From contig CADBPX010000069.1 in NCBI GenBank assembly GCA_902796625.1, forward strand, positions 1 to 7,144: 7,144 nt of DNA, in the 5' to 3' direction. Origin of the DNA: an uncultured Pseudomonadota bacterium. GTDB taxonomy: Bacteria; Pseudomonadota; Alphaproteobacteria; RF32; CAG-239. The number at the start of each line of letters is the position of its first letter. Position 1 is the first letter of the stretch. The notes under the pieces are model-generated. The model searched no databases, was not told the origin of the DNA, and saw nothing but the letters and a program-made list of their open reading frames with translations. The position numbers and the translations under genes were made by a program. This document shows positions 1 through 7,098 of this stretch, one piece after another.

Positions 1-150
1 GTATATGCTGTTCCGGTTGAAAATGTGGAAGAAATTGTTTTCCAAGGTCGGCGTGTACGGGCTGATGAGTTGTTTAAAGCAAAAAGCAAAGACGAGCTAT
101 TGAAATCATTTGGTGCAATTAAAGTATGGACCGGCGGTGAGGAAAAATGA
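1..150 (+). CDS. C-terminal end of an unidentified protein (5' end outside window)
   Basis: An open frame runs from base 1 to the TGA at 148-150 and gives the last 49 residues of a protein whose start lies upstream. The tail is mixed hydrophobic and charged (it begins VYAVPVENVEEIVF and ends KVWTGGEEK). It shows no motif I recognise. Its stop overlaps the next start (ATGA at 147-150), so it belongs to the same transcript as the PTS genes and is probably translationally coupled to them. In many alphaproteobacteria HPr kinase or RapZ sits at this place, but the tail does not look like the C-terminus of either as I remember them. I leave the function open. The reading frame is secure; the identity is not. 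Confidence 0.7.
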   Translation, partial: VYAVPVENVEEIVFQGRRVRADELFKAKSKDELLKSFGAIKVWTGGEEK

Positions 151-551
151 TCGGTTTAGTATTTGTTACTCACGGAAATTTAGCTCTGGAATTTGTTGCC
201 GCCATGGAACATGTTGTCGGTAAGCAAGAACAGGTAGAATGCGTTTGTATCGGTCCGGAAGATGATGTTGAAGCATGTCGGCAGGAAATTCTGAAGAAAG
301 TTAAAACTGTAGATAGCGGAAAAGGTGTCTTATTGCTTACAGATATGTTTGGAGGAACTCCATCAAATTTAGCAATATCAATTATCGGTCATGGTAATTA
401 CGATGTTATTGCCGGTGTTAATCTTCCTATGTTGATAAAACTGGCCAGTGTTCGTCAAGATATGGAGTTGTCAGAGTGTGTCGAATGTGCACAGGAGGCC
501 GGTAAAAAACATATTAATGTTGCCTCACAGCTGTTGGGCGGGACAAAATAG
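147..551 (+). CDS. PTS EIIA component, mannose family (regulatory EIIA-Man-like)
   Basis: This is a 134-residue soluble EIIA of the mannose/fructose/sorbose family. Such domains take a phosphoryl group from HPr on an N-terminal histidine. The sequence shows the family hallmarks: a beta-strand start MIGLVFVTHG with the phospho-acceptor His9, the TDMFGGTPSN loop at residues 65-74 that shapes the active site, and the VNLPML strand at 91-96. The length matches a free-standing EIIA domain, with no EIIB fused. The ATG overlaps the preceding stop (ATGA), and GTGAGGA at 137-143 is a fitting ribosome binding site. HPr follows after 4 nt. No EIIB, EIIC or EIID genes are in view, so the likely role is regulatory, as in the partial PTS of many alphaproteobacteria, rather than sugar uptake. 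That role is inferred; the family assignment is firm. Confidence 0.93.
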   Translation: MIGLVFVTHGNLALEFVAAMEHVVGKQEQVECVCIGPEDDVEACRQEILKKVKTVDSGKGVLLLTDMFGGTPSNLAISIIGHGNYDVIAGVNLPMLIKLASVRQDMELSECVECAQEAGKKHINVASQLLGGTK

Positions 552-555
552 TGCC

Positions 556-825
556 ATGATTGAGAAAGAACTTAAGATTTGTAATCAAAAAGGATTACAT
601 GCGCGCGCTGCCGCAGCTTTTGTTAAATGTGTGGCTGATTTAGATGCTACGGTGCGGGTTGAAAAAGATGGCGTTGAAGCTGACGGTTGTTCGATTCTCA
701 GCCTGATGATGCTTTCAGCTTCAAAAGGCAGTATAATCAAGATTATAGCTATGGGGAACGAAGAACAGAAAGCAATTGATGCAATCAGTTTATTGGTAAA
801 CTCTCGGTTTGGTGAGGATCAGTGA
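556..825 (+). CDS. ptsH: HPr-family phosphocarrier protein
   Basis: This is an 89-residue HPr, the small cytoplasmic carrier that receives phosphate from enzyme I and passes it to EIIA proteins. The active-site segment QKGLHARAA holds His15. Ser46, in the GCSILSLMML helix, is at the position phosphorylated by HPr kinase/phosphorylase, so both control sites are kept. I chose the ATG at 556 because it gives a normal HPr N-terminus and lies 4 nt after the EIIA stop. The frame stays open further upstream to an ATG at 448, but that extension is the EIIA coding sequence read in another frame. The ribosome binding site is weak (GGGCGGGA at 536-543, about 12 nt away), which suggests translational coupling to EIIA. 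In alphaproteobacteria this gene is often called ptsO or ptsH. HPr kinase and enzyme I must lie elsewhere or upstream. Confidence 0.93.
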   Translation: MIEKELKICNQKGLHARAAAAFVKCVADLDATVRVEKDGVEADGCSILSLMMLSASKGSIIKIIAMGNEEQKAIDAISLLVNSRFGEDQ

Positions 826-1757
826 TATCTAAGCAGGCGACAAGGAATAAAACTATTAAGTTAACACCGCACGAAGAAGTGCGTTTGTCGCGTCTTGCCA
901 TTAAGCTGTCTTCGCAAAAAAAAATTGATGATTTTTCCAATAAAATAATCTGGCAAGATACGTTCTATGCCTTACGTTTTTTGCCGGATAATTTTGTGGA
1001 CTTAATGGTAGTTGATCCTCCGTATAATCTGACCAAAAAGTTTGCCGGTACAACTTTTCGGCAGATGGAAATAAAAAATTATCAAAAATGGTTGGATAAA
1101 TGGCTTTCTAAAGTTGTGCGTGTTTTAAAGCCGAATGCCAGCATCTATATTTGTTCTGACTGGCAAACATCGGTGGTTATTCCACAGGTTGCCTGTAAAT
1201 ATTTTGTGTTACAAAATCGTATATCATGGGAACGGGAAAAGGGAAGAGCTGCCGAAAATAATTGGAAGAATTGTCTTGAAGATATCTGGTTTTTTACAAA
1301 ATCGGATAACTATACCTTTAATTTAGAGGCAGTAAAGATGCAACGGCAAGTTTTAGCTCCTTATAGAGATGGTATCGGACAACCCAGAGATTGGATTGAG
1401 GTTAACGGCCAGAAAATGCGTTATACTGCCCCATCAAATTTTTGGACTGATATTACAATTCCGTTTTGGTCAATGCCAGAAAATACCGAACATCCGACCC
1501 AAAAACCGGAAAAACTTATAGCTAAGTTGATTTTAGCTTCCAGTAATGAAGGTGATTTGGTTTTTGATCCGTTTGTCGGATCCGGAACAACGGCTGTTGT
1601 TGCTAAAAAGTTAAATCGTCGCTATTTGGGAATTGAGCGTGAGCGTAAATATGTTGCATTAACGATGAAAAGATTAAATATGGCTGATGACAATTCACAA
1701 ATACAAGGATATGAAAACGGAATTTTTAAAAAAAGAAATTCTAACATAAGTGCGTAA
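822..1757 (+). CDS. Solitary beta-class DNA methyltransferase (N6-adenine or N4-cytosine)
   Basis: This 311-residue amino-methyltransferase transfers a methyl group from S-adenosylmethionine to an exocyclic amine of a DNA base. Motif IV, DPPYNL (65-70), comes before the SAM-binding motif I, FDPFVGSGTT (248-257), an order that defines the beta class. HPTQKPEKL at 224-232 is the usual motif X region. The stretch 130-220, with WEREKGRAAENNWKN and EDIWFF, probably contains the target-recognition segment. DPPY favours N6-adenine, but N4-cytosine cannot be excluded, and the target site cannot be read from sequence. It is unlike CcrM in having no long C-terminal extension. The start is GTG at 822, overlapping the HPr stop (GTGA), with GGTGAGG at 811-817 as ribosome binding site. 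The first in-frame ATG is at residue 62, too late. No restriction enzyme gene is adjacent. An A9 run lies at 916-924. Confidence 0.9.
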   Translation: MISKQATRNKTIKLTPHEEVRLSRLAIKLSSQKKIDDFSNKIIWQDTFYALRFLPDNFVDLMVVDPPYNLTKKFAGTTFRQMEIKNYQKWLDKWLSKVVRVLKPNASIYICSDWQTSVVIPQVACKYFVLQNRISWEREKGRAAENNWKNCLEDIWFFTKSDNYTFNLEAVKMQRQVLAPYRDGIGQPRDWIEVNGQKMRYTAPSNFWTDITIPFWSMPENTEHPTQKPEKLIAKLILASSNEGDLVFDPFVGSGTTAVVAKKLNRRYLGIERERKYVALTMKRLNMADDNSQIQGYENGIFKKRNSNISA

Positions 1758-1795
1758 TTTTTAAAATTACTTGTGTTTTACGGTTTTTAAAATTA
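1758..1795. repeat. 12-bp direct repeat upstream of ftsH
   Basis: TTTTTAAAATTA occurs at 1758-1769 and again at 1784-1795, a 26-bp period, in the 73-nt gap between the methyltransferase and ftsH. Each copy contains the self-complementary TTTTAAAA, so the copies could also pair as an all-AT 8-bp stem. The second copy runs into the candidate -10 of ftsH. The repeat is directly visible; in such AT-rich DNA it may be chance. Confidence 0.4.
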
Positions 1796-1799
1796 TATA
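1771..1799 (+). promoter_or_regulatory. Candidate sigma-70-type promoter for ftsH
   Basis: TTGTGT (1771-1776) and TATATA (1794-1799) are separated by 17 bp, about 30 nt before the ftsH start, in the only sizeable gap between the methyltransferase operon and ftsH. The -10 is a good but AT-biased match and the -35 is partial, so this remains a prediction. The ftsH ribosome binding site AGGAAA follows at 1821-1826. Confidence 0.35.
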
Positions 1800-1830
1800 T
1801 GTAATAAATAATTAACAAATAGGAAACATT

Positions 1831-3696
1831 ATGAATTTTACGAAAAATATTGTTGTTTGGCTGATAGTATTTGTTTTATTGACCTTTGTGTTCAGTTATA
1901 CCGGTAAAAAAGGGTTTAATAGTCAGTTTGATAATATTCCTTATTCTGAGTTTATGCAAAATGTTAAGGATAAAAAAGTTGATAGCGTTGTTATTTCCGG
2001 TCCTGAGATTTCCGGCTCAACCCGTGATGGCAAGAAATTTATAACTTTTGCGCCATATAGCCCGTCTACGGTTGATACTTTGCTGGAAAATTCAGTTAAG
2101 GTTGATGCTCGTCCGCAAGATACATCTGGAGAGACATTATGGAGCGTTATAATTTCTTGGTTTCCGATGATATTACTTATCGGAGTGTGGATATTCTTTA
2201 TGCGGCAAGCTAATGCCGGCAATAACAAAGCAATGAGCTTCGGAAAATCACGTGCTCGCTTGATTGAAAGCAATAAAAAAGTGACCTTTGCCGATGTTGC
2301 AGGTGCTGATGAATCTAAGCAGGAGCTGGAAGAAATAATTGATTTTTTGAAAGATCCTAAAAAGTTTCAGAGGCTGGGAGGAAAAATTCCTAAGGGAGTT
2401 TTGTTAGTCGGTCCTCCGGGAACGGGAAAAACACTGTTGGCAAAAGCCGTTGCCGGAGAGGCAAATGTTCCGTTCTTTTCTATTTCCGGCTCTGATTTTG
2501 TGGAAATGTTTGTTGGTGTTGGCGCTTCACGGGTTCGTGATATGTTCGCACAGGCCAAGAAAAATGCTCCATGCCTTTTGTTTATTGATGAGATAGATGC
2601 TGTCGGCCGTCATCGTGGTGCCGGCTTGGGAGGCGGTAATGATGAGCGTGAACAGACATTAAATCAGTTGTTGGTTGAAATGGATGGATTTGAACCGAAC
2701 GAAAATGTGATATTAATTGCGGCAACAAACCGTCCTGATGTTTTGGATCCGGCTTTATTGCGTCCGGGGCGCTTTGATCGACAAGTTACGGTGAGTAATC
2801 CAGATGTAAAGGGACGAGAAGAAATTTTGCAGGTTCACGTTCGTAAAGTTCCTTTGGCTCGCGATGTCAATTTATCAATTATTGCCCGTGGTACACCGGG
2901 ATTTTCCGGAGCAGATCTGGCCAATTTGGTTAATGAAGCGGCGTTACTGGCGGCACGAAGAAACAAACGTAAGGTAACGGCAGAGGACTTCGATAATGCT
3001 AAAGATAAAGTTTTGATGGGCAATGAACGCAAATCTATGGCTATGGATGAGGCAGAAAAGAAATTGACAGCTTATCATGAAGCCGGACACGCCATATGTT
3101 CATTGCACGTTGCCGAAACAGATCCAATTCATAAAGCAACCATTATCCCACGGGGCAGGGCTTTAGGAATGGTTCAGCAACTTCCGGAAAAGGATCAATA
3201 TTCATATACGCGTGCTAAGATGCTTTCTCGTCTGGTGATTTGTATGGGTGGCCGCGTCAGTGAAGAATTGAAATTCGGCTATGATAAGGTAACGTCAGGA
3301 GCTTCTTCGGATATTGCCGCCGCCACAAATTTAGCTCGTTCCATGGTTACGGAATGGGGTATGAGTGATAAATTGGGACCGGTCTTATATGCTGAAAATT
3401 CCAGTGAGGTATTTTTAGGACGCTCTGTAACACAAAATAAAAATATGAGCGAAGATACCGCCCGTCTGGTTGATGCAGAAATTAAGCGGTTTGTTTCGAC
3501 AGCATATGACGAAGCTAAACGCATTTTGCAAGAACATGACGATGAATTGGAAAAATTGGCGCAAGCGTTAATGGAATATGAAACGCTAACCGGTGATGAA
3601 ATTAAGGATATACTGGCCGGAAAAGAAATTAATCGGGTTGATAAATCGCCGGTTGCTCCGGAACTACAGACAAAAGTATCTGTACCAGAAGTCTAG
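1831..3696 (+). CDS. ftsH: ATP-dependent zinc metalloprotease FtsH
   Basis: This is a 621-residue, full-length membrane-anchored AAA+ protease that degrades misassembled membrane proteins and selected cytosolic regulators as a hexamer on the inner membrane. Two membrane segments are visible, about 7-23 and 107-124, flanking the periplasmic domain. The AAA+ module carries Walker A GPPGTGKT (194-201), the pore loop MFVGVG (226-231), Walker B LLFIDEID (249-256) and the second region of homology around [20 protein letters not shown] (298-317). The protease domain has the zinc motif HEAGH (416-420) with Glu417 catalytic, and Asp494 in SSDIAAAT as the likely third zinc ligand. All key residues are intact. 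AGGAAA at 1821-1826 supports the ATG. Common alphaproteobacterial neighbours (tilS, folP, glmM) are absent. A DEAD-box-like gene follows after 14 nt, probably on the same transcript. Confidence 0.98.
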   Translation: MNFTKNIVVWLIVFVLLTFVFSYTGKKGFNSQFDNIPYSEFMQNVKDKKVDSVVISGPEISGSTRDGKKFITFAPYSPSTVDTLLENSVKVDARPQDTSGETLWSVIISWFPMILLIGVWIFFMRQANAGNNKAMSFGKSRARLIESNKKVTFADVAGADESKQELEEIIDFLKDPKKFQRLGGKIPKGVLLVGPPGTGKTLLAKAVAGEANVPFFSISGSDFVEMFVGVGASRVRDMFAQAKKNAPCLLFIDEIDAVGRHRGAGLGGGNDEREQTLNQLLVEMDGFEPNENVILIAATNRPDVLDPALLRPGRFDRQVTVSNPDVKGREEILQVHVRKVPLARDVNLSIIARGTPGFSGADLANLVNEAALLAARRNKRKVTAEDFDNAKDKVLMGNERKSMAMDEAEKKLTAYHEAGHAICSLHVAETDPIHKATIIPRGRALGMVQQLPEKDQYSYTRAKMLSRLVICMGGRVSEELKFGYDKVTSGASSDIAAATNLARSMVTEWGMSDKLGPVLYAENSSEVFLGRSVTQNKNMSEDTARLVDAEIKRFVSTAYDEAKRILQEHDDELEKLAQALMEYETLTGDEIKDILAGKEINRVDKSPVAPELQTKVSVPEV

Positions 3697-3710
3697 TAAA
3701 GGAAGGAATA

Positions 3711-4523
3711 ATGAATTTTTTAGATTTAGGATTAAGTGAAAGAACAGTTAAAGCTCTTGAAGAAGAGGGGATAAGTACACCAACAACCGTTCAAGTTGAT
3801 GTAATTCCATCTATTTTAGCCGGAAAGGACGTATTTGCTATTGCGCCGTCACAGTGTGGTAAGACATATTCGTATGTTTTACCTTTAATTGATATAATTT
3901 CCCGTCATGAAGGGCAGAATATTTTAATTATAACTGCAAGTTCCAAGCAGTCAATGATAGTTTCCGACAGCTTGGCTGTGTTAAATAAATATCATGAGAT
4001 TAATGAAAATACTTTATTGAATGATGAAGACGGAATAGATGGTGAGGCTAATGTCATTATTGCAACACCAAATCTTTTGATTGATTTGATGAAAGAAGAA
4101 AAAATTGACCTTTCGCAAATCAATATTTTGGTAGTTGATGACATAAATTTAATCAAAAAACTGCATCAACTTAAAAATTTGGAAGTTGTGTTAGCGGCTT
4201 TGCCTGCCGATAAGCAAAATATTGTATTTACCAACCGTCGTTCAAAAGAAACACAGAGTATTTTGGATAAAATATTGCAAACACCGGAAGAAATTAAAAT
4301 TGATAGAAATAAAGAGGCAGAAGCAATTCACGAAGAGATGCCGGTTAACCATGAACAGGATACAAAAGCCACATCAAGTCGTCGAGAAAATTGTAAAAAA
4401 ATAAAACGCTTAGATGATGACAGAGATGCTGAGGCAGTCAATTTGATGAAAAGATACAAAACTTTTGGACGTAAGACTCCGGAATTTTTGCTGACAAGTG
4501 TAGAACTATCGGTCGACGATTAA
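3711..4523 (+). CDS. Truncated, motif-degenerate DEAD-box helicase-like protein (RecA1 domain only)
   Basis: This 270-residue protein has the first RecA-like domain of a DEAD-box RNA helicase and then stops. The Q-motif region is recognisable (Phe3; ISTPTTVQ at 21-28 with Gln28), as is a P-loop, APSQCGKT (45-52), with Lys51 and Thr52 kept. Motif Ib is close to normal (ATPNLLID, 118-125). Motif II reads VDDIN at 142-146 where DEAD is expected, so the catalytic Glu is Asp and the last Asp is Asn. Motif III SAT is replaced by FTN (173-175). Motif Ia is poor. Residues from about 195 form a charged tail with a basic patch (223-233), not a RecA2 domain, and motifs IV-VI are missing. It may bind nucleotide or RNA without being a working helicase; that is inference. 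The frame is clean, with a strong ribosome binding site (AAGGAAGG, 3699-3706), so I do not call it a pseudogene. It is probably cotranscribed with ftsH. Confidence 0.8.
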   Translation: MNFLDLGLSERTVKALEEEGISTPTTVQVDVIPSILAGKDVFAIAPSQCGKTYSYVLPLIDIISRHEGQNILIITASSKQSMIVSDSLAVLNKYHEINENTLLNDEDGIDGEANVIIATPNLLIDLMKEEKIDLSQINILVVDDINLIKKLHQLKNLEVVLAALPADKQNIVFTNRRSKETQSILDKILQTPEEIKIDRNKEAEAIHEEMPVNHEQDTKATSSRRENCKKIKRLDDDRDAEAVNLMKRYKTFGRKTPEFLLTSVELSVDD

Positions 4524-4552
4524 GAAGTTGTTATTATTTTAAAAAAAAATAC

Positions 4553-4582
4553 TTGAAAATATATACAATTATGGGCTATAAA
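4553..4582 (+). promoter_or_regulatory. Candidate promoter for yebC-ruvC
   Basis: TTGAAA (4553-4558) and TATAAA (4577-4582) are 18 bp apart, 36 nt before the yebC start. The -10 sits in the centre of a perfect inverted repeat (4568-4592). A second possible -10, TACAAT at 4564-4569, lacks a good -35. This is a prediction from consensus only. Confidence 0.4.
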
Positions 4583-4592
4583 AGCCCATAAT
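4568..4592. repeat. Perfect 10-bp inverted repeat upstream of yebC (operator or weak terminator)
   Basis: ATTATGGGCT (4568-4577) and AGCCCATAAT (4583-4592) are exact reverse complements around the 5-nt spacer ATAAA. As RNA they could form a hairpin, but only a short T-rich stretch follows (TTATTT, 4596-4601), so it would be a poor terminator for the upstream ftsH operon. As DNA the repeat covers the candidate -10 and could be an operator. The symmetry is directly seen; its role is undecided. Confidence 0.55.
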
Positions 4593-4617
4593 ATGTTATT
4601 TAAAGGAGAATAAAAAA

Positions 4618-5376
4618 ATGTCAGGACACTCGCAATTTAAGAATATTATGTATCGCAAGGGAGCTCAAGATGCCAAAAAAGCTCGTGTTTTTGCTAAGTT
4701 GGCTCGTGAAATAACCGTTGCTGCCAAGAGCGGCTTACCGGAACCTGACAAGAATCCTCGGTTGCGCTTGGCTATTCAAGCGGCACGGGCTGAAAGTATG
4801 CCGAAAGATAATATTGAGAGAGCTATTGCAAAGGCAACAACGGTTGCCGGAGGAGCTGATTTTGTGGCAATGCGCTATGAAGGGTTCTCGTCCAATAAAG
4901 TGGCGGTAATTGTTGAAGCTTTGACCGATAATAAAAATCGTACGGCAGGCAATATCCGTACTATATTCGGCAAACGCGGCGGAACAATGGGAGAAAGCGG
5001 TTCTGTGGTATTCAATTTTGAAAGAATTGGCTATATTCAATATCCGGTAACGGTTGCTGGTGCTGATGAAATGTTTGAAGCAGCATTGGAAGCCGGTGCC
5101 AATGATGTTGTCAGTGATGAAGAAAATCATGAAATTGAGACCTTGCCTGATGATCTTTCGGCAGTTACATCGGCATTAGAGGCTAAATACGGAACGCCTT
5201 CGGCATCACGTTTGGATTGGAAACCGACAGTCAAAACGGAAATTGCCGACTTAGAAACAGCTAAAAAGTTTTTAGAGTTCGTTGATGCTCTGGAAGATGA
5301 TGAAGATGTACAACATGTTTATCATAATGCCGAGATAGCTGATGATATTATGGCCCAACTTTCCGGTGAAGAGTAA
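4618..5376 (+). CDS. yebC: YebC/PmpR/TACO1-family protein
   Basis: This is a 252-residue cytoplasmic protein of the YebC/TACO1 family. Members have been linked to transcriptional regulation and, in mitochondria and more recently bacteria, to translation of difficult stretches such as proline runs. The N-terminal signature is present as MSGHSQFKNIMYRKGAQDAKKAR, where many bacteria have AGHSKWANIKHRKG; the MPKDNIERAIAKA segment (61-73) and YEGFSSNKVAVIVE (87-100) also fit. Another core stretch is TDNKNRTAGNIRTIFGKRGG (103-122). The acidic C-terminus and the length are normal. AAGGAG at 4603-4608 sits 9 nt before the ATG. ruvC begins 2 nt after the stop, a widespread arrangement. The family call is secure; which of the proposed activities applies here cannot be seen. 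Confidence 0.95.
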   Translation: MSGHSQFKNIMYRKGAQDAKKARVFAKLAREITVAAKSGLPEPDKNPRLRLAIQAARAESMPKDNIERAIAKATTVAGGADFVAMRYEGFSSNKVAVIVEALTDNKNRTAGNIRTIFGKRGGTMGESGSVVFNFERIGYIQYPVTVAGADEMFEAALEAGANDVVSDEENHEIETLPDDLSAVTSALEAKYGTPSASRLDWKPTVKTEIADLETAKKFLEFVDALEDDEDVQHVYHNAEIADDIMAQLSGEE

Positions 5377-5378
5377 AT

Positions 5379-5861
5379 ATGCGTATTTTGGGACTTGATC
5401 CGAGCTTATCATCAACCGGCTGGGGAATAATCGAAGTAAACGGAAACCGTCTGCAATATATTGCGGACGGTTTTATTCCAACTAATCCGAAGCAAAGCAT
5501 TGAAGAAAGATTGAACATTATATTTCGCTCTTTATGCGAGGTTATTGAGACATATAAACCGGCTGAGGCGGCAATAGAGAAGACTTTCTTAAATGTTAAT
5601 CCGGATTCTTCATTAAAATTAAGTATGGCGCGTGGGGTGGTGGTGCTGGTACCTGGATATTATGGTATTCCGCTGTATGAATATGAACCAAATAAGGTAA
5701 AAAAAGCTCTTGTGGGGGTTGGTCGAGCAGCAAAGGAACAGGTTGAAACAATGGTTAAGGTGTTATTGCCGGGTTGTCATCCGAAAAATAATGACTCATC
5801 CGATGCTTTGGCTATGGCAATTACTCGCTGTCATTATCAATCTTTTGAAGACAAGTATTAA
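5379..5861 (+). CDS. ruvC: Crossover junction endodeoxyribonuclease RuvC
   Basis: This 160-residue Holliday-junction resolvase cuts four-way DNA junctions symmetrically during recombination and repair, working with the RuvAB branch-migration motor. The N-terminal strand MRILGLDPSLSSTGWGI carries Asp7. Glu67 lies in AAIEKTF, and Asp139 and Asp142 are in NDSSDALAMAI. These four match the acidic metal-binding set of the family. The length is slightly under the usual 165-175 residues, mainly at the C-terminus, with no domain lost. The start lies 2 nt after yebC with GGTGAAGAG (5365-5373) as a plausible ribosome binding site inside the end of yebC, so the pair is probably translationally coupled. 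Unlike the common yebC-ruvC-ruvA-ruvB order, ruvA and ruvB do not follow. Confidence 0.96.
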   Translation: MRILGLDPSLSSTGWGIIEVNGNRLQYIADGFIPTNPKQSIEERLNIIFRSLCEVIETYKPAEAAIEKTFLNVNPDSSLKLSMARGVVVLVPGYYGIPLYEYEPNKVKKALVGVGRAAKEQVETMVKVLLPGCHPKNNDSSDALAMAITRCHYQSFEDKY

Positions 5862-5888
5862 AAACTTATCAAACAGATAGAAAGTTTT
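5861..5888 (+). terminator. Possible weak terminator after ruvC
   Basis: AAAACT (5861-5866) pairs with AGTTTT (5883-5888), and TATC (5867-5870) with GATA (5876-5879), around the loop AAACA and with a 3-nt bulge. The structure begins at the last base of the ruvC stop codon and ends in TTTT. The stem is AT-rich and bulged and the T run is short, so termination would be inefficient; no better candidate follows ruvC. Confidence 0.3.
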
Positions 5889-5906
5889 GCAATATGATAT
5901 AAGTTA

Positions 5907-5948
5907 TTGAAAGATTTTACTTGAAAAAATAATCTTTAATGATAAATT
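5907..5948 (+). promoter_or_regulatory. Candidate gapA promoter region
   Basis: Two overlapping sigma-70-like candidates occur: TTGAAA (5907-5912) with TAATCT (5930-5935) at 17 bp, and TTGAAA (5921-5926) with TAAATT (5943-5948) at 16 bp. Either would give an mRNA leader of about 70-85 nt that contains the GC-rich hairpin at 5971-5995. The region is AT-rich, so chance matches are likely, but gapA stands apart from ruvC by 164 nt and needs a promoter. Confidence 0.3.
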
Positions 5949-5950
5949 AA

Positions 5951-7033
<1,083 letters not shown>

Positions 7034-7043
7034 TAAAATGATT

Positions 7044-7083
7044 TTCGCCGCATAACGTAAATTGTGCGGCGAACTATTTATTT
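7044..7083 (+). terminator. Intrinsic terminator or processing hairpin between gapA and the next gene
   Basis: The arm at 7044-7055 (TTCGCCGCATAA) pairs with the arm at 7062-7073 (TTGTGCGGCGAA) as a 12-bp stem with a single G-U pair, around the loop CGTAAA. The T-rich CTATTTATTT follows at 7074-7083. It begins 10 nt after the gapA stop. The T run is interrupted, so partial termination that keeps the next gene at lower expression, or 3'-end protection of gapA mRNA, is as plausible as a full stop. Confidence 0.7.
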
Positions 7084-7098
7084 AATAAGGAATAAAAT

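Noticed and set aside
448..555. In-frame upstream extension of HPr to an ATG at 448
   Set aside because: It adds 36 residues that are only the EIIA gene read in another frame. HPr proteins start a few residues before the first strand, matching the ATG at 556.
822..1757. Identification of the methyltransferase as CcrM (GANTC)
   Set aside because: The protein is shorter than CcrM, lacks its C-terminal extension, and the central recognition region (residues 130-220) does not resemble CcrM as I know it.
822..1757. Restriction-modification system
   Set aside because: The flanking genes are HPr and ftsH. No endonuclease-like gene is present in the window, so only a solitary methyltransferase can be supported.
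1941..2273. Minus-strand open frame inside ftsH (others at 2367-2558, 2835-3032 and 3279-3524)
   Set aside because: All are antisense to intact ftsH, with low-complexity translations and no recognisable domain.
4222..4523. Frameshift hypothesis for the short DEAD-box-like gene
   Set aside because: I looked for RecA2 motifs (IV, the DVAARG-like V and the HRIGRTGR-like VI) in the other frames and downstream to yebC and found none. The +1 frame at 4222-4404 is a basic shadow sequence.
4735..5130. 131-residue open frame on the minus strand inside yebC
   Set aside because: It lies wholly antisense to a well-conserved gene, is rich in Cys, His and Ile without a motif, and has no sign of its own ribosome binding site. 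It is a shadow of yebC codon use.
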